A stretch of 64,000 bases of DNA from Streptococcus sanguinis. GTDB lineage: Bacteria; Bacillota; Bacilli; Lactobacillales; Streptococcaceae. Both the position numbers and the translations under genes were made by a program. Shown here piece after piece: positions 43,878 through 54,102 of this stretch. Numbering within the stretch: position 1 is the first letter of the stretch; the number at the start of each line of letters is the position of its first letter. The notes under the pieces are model-generated. The model ran no database searches. It was not told where the DNA came from and saw nothing but the letters and a program-made list of their open reading frames with translations. The stretch is from assembly GCA_013378335.1 (NCBI GenBank), contig CP040556.1:62001-126000 (forward strand), in the 5' to 3' direction.

Positions 43878-45362
43878 ATGACCTTAGTTTATCAATCAAC
43901 ACGCGACGAAAAGAATAGAGTAACAGCTAGCCAGGCGATTCTGCAAGGCTTGGCAACAGACGGCGGTCTGTTTACGCCCATTACCTATCCGCAGGTCGAT
44001 TTAGACTTTTCCAAGCTCAAAGACGCTTCTTATCAGGAAGTAGCTAAGCTGGTTTTGTCTGCTTTTTTGGATGATTTTTCTGAAGAAGAGCTGGACCACT
44101 GTATCAACCATGCCTATGACAGCAAGTTTGATGATGCGGCGATTGCTCCCTTGGTCAAGCTGGATGGTCAGTATAATCTAGAGCTTTTCCACGGAGCGAC
44201 CATTGCCTTCAAGGATATGGCTTTGTCTATCCTGCCTCACTTGATGACAACCGCAGCCAAAAAGCACGGTTTGGAAAACAAAATTGTCATTTTGACGGCG
44301 ACTTCTGGCGACACAGGTAAGGCGGCTATGGCAGGCTTTGCGGACGTTCCTGGGACTGAAATCATCGTCTTTTATCCCAAAGACGGTGTCAGCAAGGTTC
44401 AAGAGCTGCAAATGACGACCCAGACAGGTGCCAATACGCATGTTGTTGCCATTGATGGCAACTTTGACGATGCCCAGACCAATGTCAAGCACATGTTCAA
44501 TGACACAGACCTACGAGCTCGTCTCTTGGAGCACAAACTGCAGTTTTCATCAGCCAACTCCATGAATATCGGCCGTTTGGTGCCTCAGATTGTCTACTAT
44601 GTCTATGCCTATGCTCAGTTAGTGAAGACGGGAGAAATCACAGCAGGAGACAAGGTCAACTTTACAGTTCCGACGGGGAACTTTGGTAATATCCTGGCGG
44701 CCTACTATGCCAAGCAAATCGGTCTGCCGGTTGGCAAGCTGATTTGTGCCTCTAATGAAAACAATGTCCTGACTGACTTCTTCAAGACTCAGGTTTATGA
44801 TAAGAAGCGGAGCTTCAAGGTGACGTCTAGTCCGTCCATGGATATTCTGGTTTCCTCTAACTTGGAGCGTTTGATTTTCCATCTGTCTGGCAATAGTGCT
44901 GAGAAAACAGCTGGTTTGATGGCGGCTCTGAATAAGCATGGACAGTATGAACTGACAGACTTTGATGCTGAGATTTTAGAGCTCTTTGCAGCTGACTATG
45001 CGACAGAAGAAGAAACAGCAGCTGAAATCAAGCGGGTTTATCAAGCATCTAACTACATCGAAGACCCTCATACGGCCGTTGCGTCTGCTGTCTATCAAAA
45101 ATACTTGGCAGAAACAGCTGATCAGCGCAAGACAGTTATCGCATCTACTGCTAGTCCTTATAAATTCCCAGTCGTGGCCGTTGAGGCTGTGACTGGTCAA
45201 ACAGGACTCAGTGACTTCGAGGCTTTGGACCAACTGCACGAACTTTCTGGTGTAGCCCTTCCACCAGCCGTGGATGGCTTAGAAACAGCCCCAGTGCGTC
45301 ATAAAACGACAGTCGCTGCAGATCAAATGCAGGCAGCAGTCGAGGATTATTTGGGGTTGTAA
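43878..45362 (+). CDS. thrC: Threonine synthase
   Basis: A 494-residue PLP enzyme that converts O-phosphohomoserine to threonine. The PLP lysine is in GATIAFKDMALSI. The phosphate-binding glycines lie in ATSGDTGKAAMAGF, and the substrate-binding block is FTVPTGNFGNILAAY. Length fits the fungal/bacterial long form. The start follows AAGGATGAGAAAG. It stands alone, with hom and thrB not adjacent, and is followed by a terminator shared with pulA. Confidence 0.95.
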   Translation: MTLVYQSTRDEKNRVTASQAILQGLATDGGLFTPITYPQVDLDFSKLKDASYQEVAKLVLSAFLDDFSEEELDHCINHAYDSKFDDAAIAPLVKLDGQYNLELFHGATIAFKDMALSILPHLMTTAAKKHGLENKIVILTATSGDTGKAAMAGFADVPGTEIIVFYPKDGVSKVQELQMTTQTGANTHVVAIDGNFDDAQTNVKHMFNDTDLRARLLEHKLQFSSANSMNIGRLVPQIVYYVYAYAQLVKTGEITAGDKVNFTVPTGNFGNILAAYYAKQIGLPVGKLICASNENNVLTDFFKTQVYDKKRSFKVTSSPSMDILVSSNLERLIFHLSGNSAEKTAGLMAALNKHGQYELTDFDAEILELFAADYATEEETAAEIKRVYQASNYIEDPHTAVASAVYQKYLAETADQRKTVIASTASPYKFPVVAVEAVTGQTGLSDFEALDQLHELSGVALPPAVDGLETAPVRHKTTVAADQMQAAVEDYLGL

Positions 45363-45368
45363 AAAACA

Positions 45369-45400
45369 AAAACATCAGCTTATTCATTGGCTGATGTTTT
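45369..45400. terminator. Bidirectional terminator between thrC and pulA
   Basis: AAAACATCAGC pairs with GCTGATGTTTT around a ten-base loop; A-rich and T-rich flanks serve both converging genes. Confidence 0.85.
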
Positions 45401-45405
45401 ACAAT

Positions 45406-47481
45406 CTATTTCAACACAATCAACTGCTTGCCAGCTAGGCTGTAACTGTCAGCTAGCGGCGCGATTGGTTTTTGGGCATCAATGGCTGGGTATTGGAGGT
45501 GTAGCTTTTGCTTGTTTTTGTTTTCGTAGACAGCTTCTTGGATGCCAAAGTTGATGACGATGGTCATGCTCTCTTTGCTGTCTTGAATCTTGTACTCCAA
45601 TAAACTGTCTGTCAGCCAGTTGACCTGACAGGCTTGCTTGATGGCAGTGCTGGTCTTTAGATGGAGCAGCGGATGCGCCTTGCGGAAGGCAATCAGCTTC
45701 TTGATAAAAGCAATGTCTTCTGTGTAATGCAGGGAGCGCAGCCAGTCTAGCTTATTGATCTCGTCGGGTATATTATAGGTGTTGTCAATCAGATTTTTAG
45801 TCCGGAAAAATTCCTGACCGCTATGGATAAAGGGCACACCTTGAGCCAAAAGGACGAGATGGAGAGCCAGCCGCGAATTGGCCAGCCGATCCCGCAGGGT
45901 GATAGCAGGATTGACGATATCAAAGTAATCAAAAACTGTTGCATTGTCATGGCACTCGACATAATTAATGGCCTGCTGGGGCGCTGTGAAATGAGCTTCA
46001 CCTTTTAGACCGACATTGGCTGTCAGGACATTTTCAAGCTGACTAGCAGGAGTCTTGCTCTCGCTTTGCCGACCTTGGGCGATGGTCTGTTTGAGACTGT
46101 CACGGAAATGGTCACTGAAAAATCCATAATCCGGAAGCTGGGTAGCATTATACTGATGAGCCAATCGCTCACTTGCCAGTCCAGTATCCATTTGCCAGCC
46201 TTCACCATAGAGATAGATGTTAGGATAGAGCGTCTTGAGTTCGTCAGCTATCTGCTGCATGGTTTGGATATCTAAAATTCCCATTAGATCAAAGCGAAAA
46301 CCGTCAAAGCCATAGAGACTGACCCATTGCTTGACCGACTGCTTGATATAGCGGCGGACCATGGCTTTTTCGCTGGCTACATCATTGCCGCAGAAGGTTC
46401 CGTTGGTTCGGTAGCCCATATCATTGAGCCGGAAAAAATAGCCGGGCACGATTTTTTCAAAAGCATAGCTGTTGGCGTCATAGACATGATTGTAGACCAC
46501 GTCCATGATGACGCTGATATCAGCATTGTGATAGGCAGTAATGGCCGCCTGCAGCTCTATGATACGGGCATAGGGGTCTCGTGGGTCGCTGGCAAAACTG
46601 CCGTCTGGGACATTATACTGGACAGGGTCGTAGCCCCAGTTGTAGACGAGCTCTGGATGCTTTTCATCAACGCTGCCAAAATCGTAGACAGGCATAAGCT
46701 GCACGTGGCTGATACCTAGCTCTTTCAGATAGTCCAGACCGAACTTCTGACCGTGGACGACTGGAGATTCGCTCAGCGAGGCAAACTTCCCAGGATAGGA
46801 GAAACCAGCTTCTTTCTGCATAGAGAAATCACGGACGCTCATTTCATAAATGACGGCTTCTGTCGGATCCAGCTGTGTTTTCACTCGTTTGATTGGCTTT
46901 TTAATCTTGTCTAGATTGATGACATAGCTGTTGCCCGAATTGACATCTGAGGATAGGGCGTAGGGATCATGGACTTCTACCCACTTGCCATTGATCTTAT
47001 GGAGATAAGAATAGGAGGCACCCTCTAAATCTCCTTCAATCCTTGCATGCCAGACTCCCCTATCCAGACGTTTGAGGTGGTGAACCTGATTTTTCAGATG
47101 CAGGAGGACTTTTTCAGAAATAGGTGCCCAGAGTTTGAAATCGGTGGCTTGGGGACTGTATTGAGCTCCCAAATCGTCGCCTGCATAGTCAAAAATCTCA
47201 TCGAAAATAGGCTTTTTCACGATATGGCGGTACTGCAGGTCGGTATGGTTGCGGTCTTGGTCATAGACCTTGTAGGACTGCGTCAGGTCAATGGGCTCAT
47301 TAGCCGATACAGTGTAGATAATCCGCTCTTCCTGATTGTTGATGTTTTTGATGGTTAAGGGGCTGGAGCTGTGCTTGTCTTCCAGTGTAAAGTGGATGGA
47401 GTAGGCTTCAAAGCTCTTTTCCAGTTCGATGGTGATGATATTTTCGTCATCTAAATAGGCTTGAAAAATACGAAAGGCCAT
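45406..47481 (-). CDS. pulA: Type I pullulanase (alpha-1,6-debranching enzyme)
   Basis: A 691-residue GH13 enzyme without a signal peptide, so it acts inside the cell on imported or stored branched glucans. An N-terminal beta domain and CBM48 (KLWAPISEKVLLHL) precede the barrel. The motif YNWGYDPVQYN identifies type I pullulanase. Catalytic residues are the Asp in GFRFDLMG, the Glu in YLYGEGW, and the Asp in YVECHDN. Start at the complement of 47479-47481 with AAAGAGGAAAAAC. It lies 117 bases downstream of malR on the same strand and may share its transcript. Confidence 0.95.
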   Translation of the reverse strand: MAFRIFQAYLDDENIITIELEKSFEAYSIHFTLEDKHSSSPLTIKNINNQEERIIYTVSANEPIDLTQSYKVYDQDRNHTDLQYRHIVKKPIFDEIFDYAGDDLGAQYSPQATDFKLWAPISEKVLLHLKNQVHHLKRLDRGVWHARIEGDLEGASYSYLHKINGKWVEVHDPYALSSDVNSGNSYVINLDKIKKPIKRVKTQLDPTEAVIYEMSVRDFSMQKEAGFSYPGKFASLSESPVVHGQKFGLDYLKELGISHVQLMPVYDFGSVDEKHPELVYNWGYDPVQYNVPDGSFASDPRDPYARIIELQAAITAYHNADISVIMDVVYNHVYDANSYAFEKIVPGYFFRLNDMGYRTNGTFCGNDVASEKAMVRRYIKQSVKQWVSLYGFDGFRFDLMGILDIQTMQQIADELKTLYPNIYLYGEGWQMDTGLASERLAHQYNATQLPDYGFFSDHFRDSLKQTIAQGRQSESKTPASQLENVLTANVGLKGEAHFTAPQQAINYVECHDNATVFDYFDIVNPAITLRDRLANSRLALHLVLLAQGVPFIHSGQEFFRTKNLIDNTYNIPDEINKLDWLRSLHYTEDIAFIKKLIAFRKAHPLLHLKTSTAIKQACQVNWLTDSLLEYKIQDSKESMTIVINFGIQEAVYENKNKQKLHLQYPAIDAQKPIAPLADSYSLAGKQLIVLK

Positions 47482-47598
47482 GTTTTTCCTCTTTCTTTGT
47501 CAGTTTCTCTTCGGGTAATTGTTTTGAGTTCAGGCTTTTCCCTGGGTTGGGACAAGGCCGTTCTGTGAATTGTTGATAAATGAGCAAAAGCATTCGGA

Positions 47599-48582
47599 TT
47601 AGCGAGTGCTGATGCTATGCGGAATCAGCTGGCGATAGCAGATTTGCTTGTCTTCTTTATTGTCCTTGATGATTTGAAAGAGAGTTCGGAAAGACTCTTT
47701 CCCAAGCTCGAGGGCATTGATATCGATATAGGCATCCACATCAATGCGTGGTTTGAGAGAGTCAAAGGTGATAATGGGAATCTGGTAGTCCTGATCTTTG
47801 AGATAGTGCAGGGCTCCTTCTGCTACCAAGGTATCAGATGTCACGATAGCTTCAATCTCATCCAGCGGCAGCTCCTCCATAATCTTGTAACTGTTGTCTT
47901 CCAGAAGGAAACCGAAGGCGAATTTGATAATGCGTTCATCTAAAGCCCGGTCAGCTTCATTCAGGGCTTGCTTGTAGCCTGTGTAACGATCCTGGGAAAC
48001 GACCAGCTCCTTATTCCCAGCCAGAAAGGCGATTTTTCGATAGCCCTTGTCTAGGAAGTATCTGGTCGCGTCATAGCCAGCCTTGATATTGTCATTGTCC
48101 ACCAGAGAGATAAAAGGTGAGACAGCTTTCCCTAGGATAAGGAAGGGGAAGTTGTTTCTGACTGCAAAGTCAACCAAAGGATCGTCCTGCTTAGAATATA
48201 GGAAGATAAGTCCGTCAACTCGCTTGCCCAAAATCATCTGCTTCATATTTTCCAAGCGATGCCCTTCATCTTGCCCCGTGCTGATCTGGATGGCATAGTC
48301 ATAGTCAGAAGCAATCTGAGAAATCCCCCGCAATACAGTTGGGAAGAAAGGGTTTTGATAGAAGACATCTGAGTCGTCCGGCAGGACCAAGCCGATGACC
48401 TGGCTAGACTGGCTGACCAGACTTCTGGCATTGAGATTGGGATGATAGTCCAGCTCCTTCATAGCAGCACGGACCCGTTTTTTAGTTTCTTCACTGATGG
48501 TTGATTTGTTTTGCGCGACGCGGGTCACAGTAGAGGGTGATACGCCTGCTAGTTTTGCGACTTCTTTGATAGTAACTCGCAT
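47599..48582 (-). CDS. malR: LacI-family regulator of maltodextrin genes (MalR-like)
   Basis: A 327-residue repressor. The N-terminal helix-turn-helix (TIKEVAKLAGVSPSTVTRVAQ) and hinge precede a periplasmic-binding-protein-like sensor domain with VIGLVLPDDSDVFYQNPFF. It is divergently placed from malQ-glgP, and LacI-type palindromes lie in the intergenic region, which supports control of these genes. The pneumococcal MalR has this arrangement. Ligand (maltose or maltodextrin) is inferred. Confidence 0.85.
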   Translation of the reverse strand: MRVTIKEVAKLAGVSPSTVTRVAQNKSTISEETKKRVRAAMKELDYHPNLNARSLVSQSSQVIGLVLPDDSDVFYQNPFFPTVLRGISQIASDYDYAIQISTGQDEGHRLENMKQMILGKRVDGLIFLYSKQDDPLVDFAVRNNFPFLILGKAVSPFISLVDNDNIKAGYDATRYFLDKGYRKIAFLAGNKELVVSQDRYTGYKQALNEADRALDERIIKFAFGFLLEDNSYKIMEELPLDEIEAIVTSDTLVAEGALHYLKDQDYQIPIITFDSLKPRIDVDAYIDINALELGKESFRTLFQIIKDNKEDKQICYRQLIPHSISTR

Positions 48583-48767
48583 AAAAACCTCCTAAAGGCC
48601 TGCATTTGCTGGAAATCATTTCTATAACATCAATTATTTTAAAGCTAGTAGAGCCACTTGCTTTATATAAGGAATGCAAACCTGTGCCGAAAATAGCTAT
48701 CGTAACCAGTAATTTTTCCTAACTATTGTGGTCAAAAAAGCAAGTACAAAGCACTTTCTCCGCAAAC

Positions 48768-48779
48768 GCAAACGTTTTC
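48768..48779 (+). promoter_or_regulatory. Upstream MalR-type operator
   Basis: GCAAACGTTTTC, a near-palindrome that differs from the operator at 48955 in one position, with CGCAAAC repeated just before it. It lies in the malR-malQ intergenic region and could serve the malR promoter or form a loop with the second site. Confidence 0.55.
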
Positions 48780-48916
48780 TGTTTGTAAGAACATTTTAAC
48801 ACAAAAAGAGAACGCTTGCAAGAAGAGAAAAATGGTAAACAATTGAGGCAGTAAGAGAGTCCTAAAAGAGCATTATATCCTTTAACCATTAAATTGAAAA
48901 AAATCTCAAAAACCCC

Positions 48917-48945
48917 TTGCACTAAAAAAAAAAATAGGTTATAAT
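48917..48945 (+). promoter_or_regulatory. malQ-glgP promoter
   Basis: TTGCAC (48917-48922), a 17-base spacer that contains a run of 11 A, and TATAAT (48940-48945). The operator begins ten bases downstream. Confidence 0.8.
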
Positions 48946-48954
48946 CAAGTCGAC

Positions 48955-48966
48955 GCAAACGTTTGC
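48955..48966 (+). promoter_or_regulatory. Main MalR operator
   Basis: GCAAACGTTTGC is a perfect 12-base palindrome of the LacI family type, over the expected transcription start of malQ. A repressor bound there would block initiation. Confidence 0.8.
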
Positions 48967-49016
48967 ATTAAGTAAAAATGAAAAGGCGTAGAGGAAAAAA
49001 ATAACGAGGTGACAAA

Positions 49017-50528
49017 ATGAAAAAACGTCAAAGCGGCGTGCTCATGCACATTTCATCCCTTCCGGGCAAGTACGGTATCGGATCTTTTGGCCAAAGTGCT
49101 TATGATTTTGTAGACTTCTTGGTTCGCACCAAGCAGCGCTATTGGCAGATTTTGCCACTGGGAACTACCAGTTATGGTGATTCTCCTTATCAGTCTTTCT
49201 CTGCTTTTGCGGGGAATACCTACTTTATCGATTTTGATATTCTGATAGAAGAAGGTTTGCTGAACGAGGCAGATGTCAAGGGAGCGGATTTCGGAGATGA
49301 TCCTAGAAAAGTGGATTATGCAAAGATTTTCGATGCTCGCCGTCCAATTATGGAAAAAGCAGTAGCTCGCTTCTTGAAAGCAGACGATTTGTCTGACTAT
49401 GAGAGCTTTGTGGAGCAAAATGCAGCTTGGTTAGAAGTTTTCGCTGAGTACATGGCTATCAAAGAGTATTTTGATAATCTAGCTTGGACAGAGTGGCCAG
49501 ATGAAGCGATCCGTCGCCGTGAAGCTGCTAGTCTCGCTTCTTATCGTGATAAGCTGGCTGATAAGCTGACCTATCATCGTGTGACCCAGTATCTCTTCTT
49601 TAAGCAGTGGTTAAGATTAAAAGCCTATGCTAATGAACATCACATCGAGATTGTCGGTGATATGCCAATCTATGTGGCAGCTGATAGTGCTGATGTGTGG
49701 GCACAGCCGCACTTCTTTAAGACAGATGCTGTTGGCAAGCCAACTTGTGTGGCAGGCTGTCCGCCAGATGAATTTTCAGAAACTGGCCAGCTTTGGGGCA
49801 ATCCTATCTATGACTGGGAAGCGATGGACAAAGATGGCTATGCTTGGTGGATTGAGCGTCTGCGTGAAAGCTTCAAGATTTACGACATTGTCCGTATCGA
49901 CCATTTCCGCGGCTTTGAGTCTTACTGGGAAGTACCTGCTGACTCAGAAACATCTGCTACTGGTAAATGGGTCAAAGGTCCAGACTACAAACTCTTTGCA
50001 GCAGTTAAGGAAGCTTTGGGTGATTTGAATATCATCGCAGAAGACCTAGGCTTTATGACGGATGAAGTGATCGAGCTGCGCGAGCGCACTGGTTTCCCAG
50101 GAATGAAGATTTTGCAATTCGCCTTCAATCCTGATGATGAAAGCATCGACAGTCCGCATCTAGCGCCAAACAACTCAGTCATGTATACAGGAACCCATGA
50201 TAACAATACTGTTTTGGGCTGGTACAAGGATGAGATTGACGACGCTACTCGCCAGTACATGGCACAGTACACCAACCGCAAGGAGTACGAAACAGTACCT
50301 CATGCAATGCTGCGCACAATCTTTGCTTCAGTCAGCTTTATGGCCATTGCGACCATGCAAGACCTGCTGGAATTAGACAGTGCAGCACGGATGAACTATC
50401 CATCCACAATTGGTGGCAACTGGACTTGGCGGATGACAGCTGAAGAGCTGAATCCAATCGTCGAAGGTGAGCTTTATAGCTTGACCAAGACTTATCGTCG
50501 TATGAATACCGATTTAATTAACAAATAA
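49017..50528 (+). CDS. malQ: 4-alpha-glucanotransferase (amylomaltase)
   Basis: A 503-residue GH77 enzyme that disproportionates maltodextrins. It begins with MHISSLPGKYGIGSFG. The catalytic Asp is in VRIDHFRGFESYW and the acid/base Glu in NIIAEDLGFMTDEV, and TGTHDNNTVLGWY supplies the third acid. The start has ACGAGGTGAC. It is the first gene of the malQ-glgP operon, controlled by the operator at 48955. Confidence 0.97.
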   Translation: MKKRQSGVLMHISSLPGKYGIGSFGQSAYDFVDFLVRTKQRYWQILPLGTTSYGDSPYQSFSAFAGNTYFIDFDILIEEGLLNEADVKGADFGDDPRKVDYAKIFDARRPIMEKAVARFLKADDLSDYESFVEQNAAWLEVFAEYMAIKEYFDNLAWTEWPDEAIRRREAASLASYRDKLADKLTYHRVTQYLFFKQWLRLKAYANEHHIEIVGDMPIYVAADSADVWAQPHFFKTDAVGKPTCVAGCPPDEFSETGQLWGNPIYDWEAMDKDGYAWWIERLRESFKIYDIVRIDHFRGFESYWEVPADSETSATGKWVKGPDYKLFAAVKEALGDLNIIAEDLGFMTDEVIELRERTGFPGMKILQFAFNPDDESIDSPHLAPNNSVMYTGTHDNNTVLGWYKDEIDDATRQYMAQYTNRKEYETVPHAMLRTIFASVSFMAIATMQDLLELDSAARMNYPSTIGGNWTWRMTAEELNPIVEGELYSLTKTYRRMNTDLINK

Positions 50529-50560
50529 AGAATAGCTAACTAGACTTGAAGGGAGTAATC

Positions 50561-52822
50561 ATGTCAAACTTACAAACTTATATCAAAAATACTTATTCAA
50601 AAAATCTTGCTGATTGCAGCAATGAAGAACTCTACCTGGCTCTATTGAACTACACTAAATTAGCCAGCGCTCAAAAGCCAGTCAACACTGGTAAGAAAAA
50701 ACTCTACTATATTTCAGCTGAGTTCCTGATTGGTAAACTTTTGTCTAACAACTTGATCAACCTTGGACTTTACGATGATGTGAAGCAAGAACTGGCAGAT
50801 GCTGGCAAGGACTTGATCGAAGTAGAAGAAGTTGAGTTGGAGCCGTCTCTGGGTAACGGAGGCTTGGGTCGTTTGGCTGCCTGCTTCCTGGACTCTATTG
50901 CGACATTGGGTCTCAATGGTGATGGTGTAGGACTGAACTACCACTTTGGTCTCTTCCAACAGGTTTTGAAAAACAACGAACAGACGACTATTCCTAACTT
51001 CTGGCTGACTGAGCAAAACTGGTTGGTTCGCTCTAGCCGCAGCTACCAAGTGCCATTTGCTCACTTCACTCTGACATCTACTCTTTATGATATTGATGTG
51101 CCAGGTTACAAGACAGAAACTAAGAACCGTCTTCGTCTCTTTGATTTGGACTCAGTGGATGCAGATATCATCACAGACGGTATTGACTTTGATAAGACAG
51201 ACATCGCTCGCAACTTGACCCTCTTCCTCTATCCAGATGATAGTGACAAGCAAGGGGAATTGCTCCGTATCTTCCAGCAATACTTCATGGTTTCAAATGG
51301 TGCTCAGCTGATTATTGACGAAGCGATTGAAAAAGGCAGCAACCTGCACGACTTGGCAGACTACGCTGTCATCCAAATCAATGATACCCACCCATCTCTG
51401 GTTATCCCAGAAATGATTCGTCTCTTGACTGAGCGTGGTTTGGATCTGGACGAAGCAATTGCTATCGTACAGAAGATGACTGCTTATACTAACCACACGA
51501 TTCTGGCAGAAGCTCTTGAAAAATGGCCTCTGGAATTCTTGAAAGAAGTAGTGCCGCACCTGGTACCAATCATCAAAGAGCTTGACAAGCGCGTGAAAGC
51601 TAAATACGCAGATCCAGCAGTGCAAATCATTGATGAGGACGATCGTGTGCACATGGCTCACATGGATATCCACTACGGATACAGTGTCAATGGTGTTGCT
51701 GCTCTGCATACAGAAATCCTGAAAAACTCTGAGCTTAAAGCCTTCTACGATATCTACCCTGAAAAATTCAATAACAAGACCAACGGTATTACTTTCCGCC
51801 GCTGGCTCATGCATGCCAACCCACGCCTGTCCCATTATTTGGATGAGTTGCTGGGCCGCGACTGGCACCATGATGCAACTAAGCTCGAAGGCTTGTTGGA
51901 ATTCACTGGCGCTGCAAATGTTAAAGAAAAATTGGAAAGTATCAAGGCTCATAACAAGCGTAAATTGGCTCGTCACTTGAAGGAAGCACAAGGCGTGGAA
52001 ATCAATCCAGAATCTATCTTTGATATCCAAATCAAGCGTCTGCATGAGTACAAGCGCCAACAAATGAACGCTCTGTACGTTATCCACAAGTATCTGGACA
52101 TCAAGGCTGGTAACATCCCTGCTCGTCCAATCACTGTCTTCTTCGGTGGTAAGGCTGCTCCTGCTTACACAATTGCACAGGACATCATCCACCTCATCCT
52201 TTGCTTGTCAGAAGTGATTGCTAATGATCCTCAAGTGGCTCCACACCTGCAAGTAGTTATGGTAGAAAACTACAATGTTACAGCGTCTAGCTTCTTGATT
52301 GCCGCTGGTGATATTTCTGAGCAGATTTCCCTGGCTTCTAAGGAAGCATCTGGTACTGGTAACATGAAGTTCATGCTTAACGGTGCTTTGACTCTTGGTA
52401 CTATGGACGGAGCGAATGTTGAGATTGCAGAGCTGGTTGGCGAAGACAACATCTACATCTTTGGTGAAGATTCTGAGACTGTTATTGACCTCTATGCAAA
52501 ATCTGCTTACAAGTCTAGTGAGTACTATGCACGTGAAGCTATCAAGCCATTGGTTGACTTTATCGTCAGTGATGAAGTATTGGCAGTTGGTAAAGCTGAA
52601 CGCTTGGAACGTCTTTACAATGAACTGATTAGCAAGGACTGGTTCATGACCCTGCTGGATCTAGAAGACTATATCCAAGTCAAAGAGCGCATGCTGGCGG
52701 ACTATGAAGACCGCGATGCTTGGATGGACAAAGTCATCGTCAATATCGCCAAAGCTGGCTTCTTCTCATCTGACCGTACTATCGCTCAATACGAAGAAGA
52801 AGTATGGCACTTGAACAGCTAA
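50561..52822 (+). CDS. glgP: Glycogen/maltodextrin phosphorylase
   Basis: A 753-residue GT35 phosphorylase that releases glucose-1-phosphate from alpha-1,4-glucans. The PLP-binding lysine is in [19 protein letters not shown]. Other family blocks are [22 protein letters not shown] and [14 protein letters not shown]. The ATG at 50561 has AAGGGAGTAATC; the in-frame ATG at 50546 does not. It follows malQ after 32 bases. With malQ and pulA it completes the intracellular breakdown of maltodextrins or glycogen. Confidence 0.96.
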   Translation: MSNLQTYIKNTYSKNLADCSNEELYLALLNYTKLASAQKPVNTGKKKLYYISAEFLIGKLLSNNLINLGLYDDVKQELADAGKDLIEVEEVELEPSLGNGGLGRLAACFLDSIATLGLNGDGVGLNYHFGLFQQVLKNNEQTTIPNFWLTEQNWLVRSSRSYQVPFAHFTLTSTLYDIDVPGYKTETKNRLRLFDLDSVDADIITDGIDFDKTDIARNLTLFLYPDDSDKQGELLRIFQQYFMVSNGAQLIIDEAIEKGSNLHDLADYAVIQINDTHPSLVIPEMIRLLTERGLDLDEAIAIVQKMTAYTNHTILAEALEKWPLEFLKEVVPHLVPIIKELDKRVKAKYADPAVQIIDEDDRVHMAHMDIHYGYSVNGVAALHTEILKNSELKAFYDIYPEKFNNKTNGITFRRWLMHANPRLSHYLDELLGRDWHHDATKLEGLLEFTGAANVKEKLESIKAHNKRKLARHLKEAQGVEINPESIFDIQIKRLHEYKRQQMNALYVIHKYLDIKAGNIPARPITVFFGGKAAPAYTIAQDIIHLILCLSEVIANDPQVAPHLQVVMVENYNVTASSFLIAAGDISEQISLASKEASGTGNMKFMLNGALTLGTMDGANVEIAELVGEDNIYIFGEDSETVIDLYAKSAYKSSEYYAREAIKPLVDFIVSDEVLAVGKAERLERLYNELISKDWFMTLLDLEDYIQVKERMLADYEDRDAWMDKVIVNIAKAGFFSSDRTIAQYEEEVWHLNS

Positions 52823-52836
52823 TATTCTTTGAATCA

Positions 52837-52867
52837 AAAAAGCCGAGACAGTAGTGTTTCGGCTTTG
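52837..52867 (+). terminator. Terminator after glgP
   Basis: AAAAGCCGA pairs with TTTCGGCTTT around a 10-base loop, then TTTTT a few bases on. Confidence 0.85.
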
Positions 52868-53000
52868 ATTTTTGAATAAAATATATGGATAGGGACTTAG
52901 CTATTGTGTGGGCTTCTGAAAAGGCGAGAGCCTCTTGGTCTTGTCAGCTTTTTCTTTTCGGTGTATAATAAGTGAAAATATTTCTTTACAGGAGGCGTTT

Positions 53001-53519
53001 ATGAAAAAGAGACCAATTTATCTTTATGTTTTGCTGGGTTTGTCAACCGTGGGAACCTTGTGGGGACTTTTTAGCAAGTTCACTTCTTCTGATGCTGGAG
53101 TGAAAAGCATTCTTAAGCAGATAGAAGAACCAGCAAAATCCCAATATGCAACTTATTTTAGCAAGAGTGCAGAAGTGGCGAATTCGCTAGCCAATAATTT
53201 CTTTTTTTACGGGCACATCATTCTCTTAATAGTGGCTCTTTTCTTCCTTTTTAGGAAAGATGTATTTAAGGCCAATCTTATCTACATTGCCGATGTTCTT
53301 GTGGGCTTGATTTCGACAGCCTATGCTTATGTGGTATCAAAGGGAATTATAGCTTCTTCTTTTTCAGACTCAACTCTTCTTTCGGCACAGATGACGGGGC
53401 TGAATTTCTCCATCCTCCTTTCAGTAGTCATTAGCCTAATCTTCCTTTCCATCGTCATCTTTAAGCTAGTCCAGCAGCAGAAAGAAGCTGAAAAAGCGGA
53501 ACTAGCTGCAAACGAATAA
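53001..53519 (+). CDS. Small membrane protein of unknown function
   Basis: A 172-residue protein with about four membrane helices: residues 6-26, 70-90, about 98-115 and about 130-155. A short extracellular or cytosolic region lies after the first helix, and the Glu/Ala-rich tail is charged. The ATG at 53001 has ACAGGAGGCG. The frame is open from 52935 but with no other start signal. I do not recognise the family, and its neighbours give no clue. Confidence 0.7.
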   Translation: MKKRPIYLYVLLGLSTVGTLWGLFSKFTSSDAGVKSILKQIEEPAKSQYATYFSKSAEVANSLANNFFFYGHIILLIVALFFLFRKDVFKANLIYIADVLVGLISTAYAYVVSKGIIASSFSDSTLLSAQMTGLNFSILLSVVISLIFLSIVIFKLVQQQKEAEKAELAANE

Positions 53520-53593
53520 GATTTGACAAATAACAGATAAGTGCTTACAATTTTAAGAAGCAATATCTGTTATTTTTTAGAATGGAGAATACA

Positions 53594-54070
53594 ATGACAA
53601 AGGTTTCCTTGGTTTACATCAGCTTGAGCGGCAATACAGAGAGTTTTGTCCGTCGGCTGACAGACTATTTGCTGGAGCAACATCCAAGCCTAGAGGTGGA
53701 GAAGATTCATATCAAAGACCTGGTAAAGGAAGGTCAGCCCTTTTTTGAGATGGACAATCCTTTTATCGCTTTTCTGCCGACTTATCTGGAGGGTGGCAAT
53801 GGTGTCGACAATGGCGATGTAGAAATTCTGACAACCGATGTGGGGGACTTTATCGCCTATGGTCAGAATGCCAGCAAGTGTCTAGGTGTCATTGGCAGCG
53901 GCAATCGTAACTTTAACAACCAATACTGTTTGACTGCCAAGCAATACTCAGAGCGCTTCGGATTTCCGGTTTTGGCCGATTTTGAAATGCGTGGCATGTT
54001 GGGAGACATTAAGAAGGTTGCAGGGATTATTGAAGAACTTTATCATATTGAAAAAAACGAAAACCAGTGA
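53594..54070 (+). CDS. nrdI: Flavodoxin-like NrdI protein
   Basis: A 158-residue flavoprotein of the NrdI family, which activates the manganese cofactor of class Ib ribonucleotide reductase. The FMN-binding loop is [31 protein letters not shown] is the NrdI signature that distinguishes it from flavodoxin. The ATG at 53594 is preceded by ATGGAGAAT. It is not next to nrdEF or nrdH. Streptococci often carry an isolated nrdI. Its stop codon lies within a bidirectional terminator. Confidence 0.9.
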   Translation: MTKVSLVYISLSGNTESFVRRLTDYLLEQHPSLEVEKIHIKDLVKEGQPFFEMDNPFIAFLPTYLEGGNGVDNGDVEILTTDVGDFIAYGQNASKCLGVIGSGNRNFNNQYCLTAKQYSERFGFPVLADFEMRGMLGDIKKVAGIIEELYHIEKNENQ

Positions 54071-54084
54071 GGTTTTCGTTTTTT
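54052..54084. terminator. Bidirectional terminator between nrdI and argS
   Basis: AAAAAACGAAAACC pairs with GGTTTTCGTTTTTT around five bases. The first arm overlaps the last codons of nrdI. Confidence 0.85.
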
Positions 54085-54102
54085 GATGTTTCTAAATCAA
54101 GC

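Noticed and set aside
46327..46719. A 130-codon plus-strand open frame
   Set aside because: It is antisense to the catalytic core of pulA and has no supporting start or motif.
51293..52192. A 299-codon minus-strand open frame
   Set aside because: It lies entirely inside glgP, has no ribosome binding site, and its deduced protein has no family features. It is a shadow of the codon pattern of glgP.
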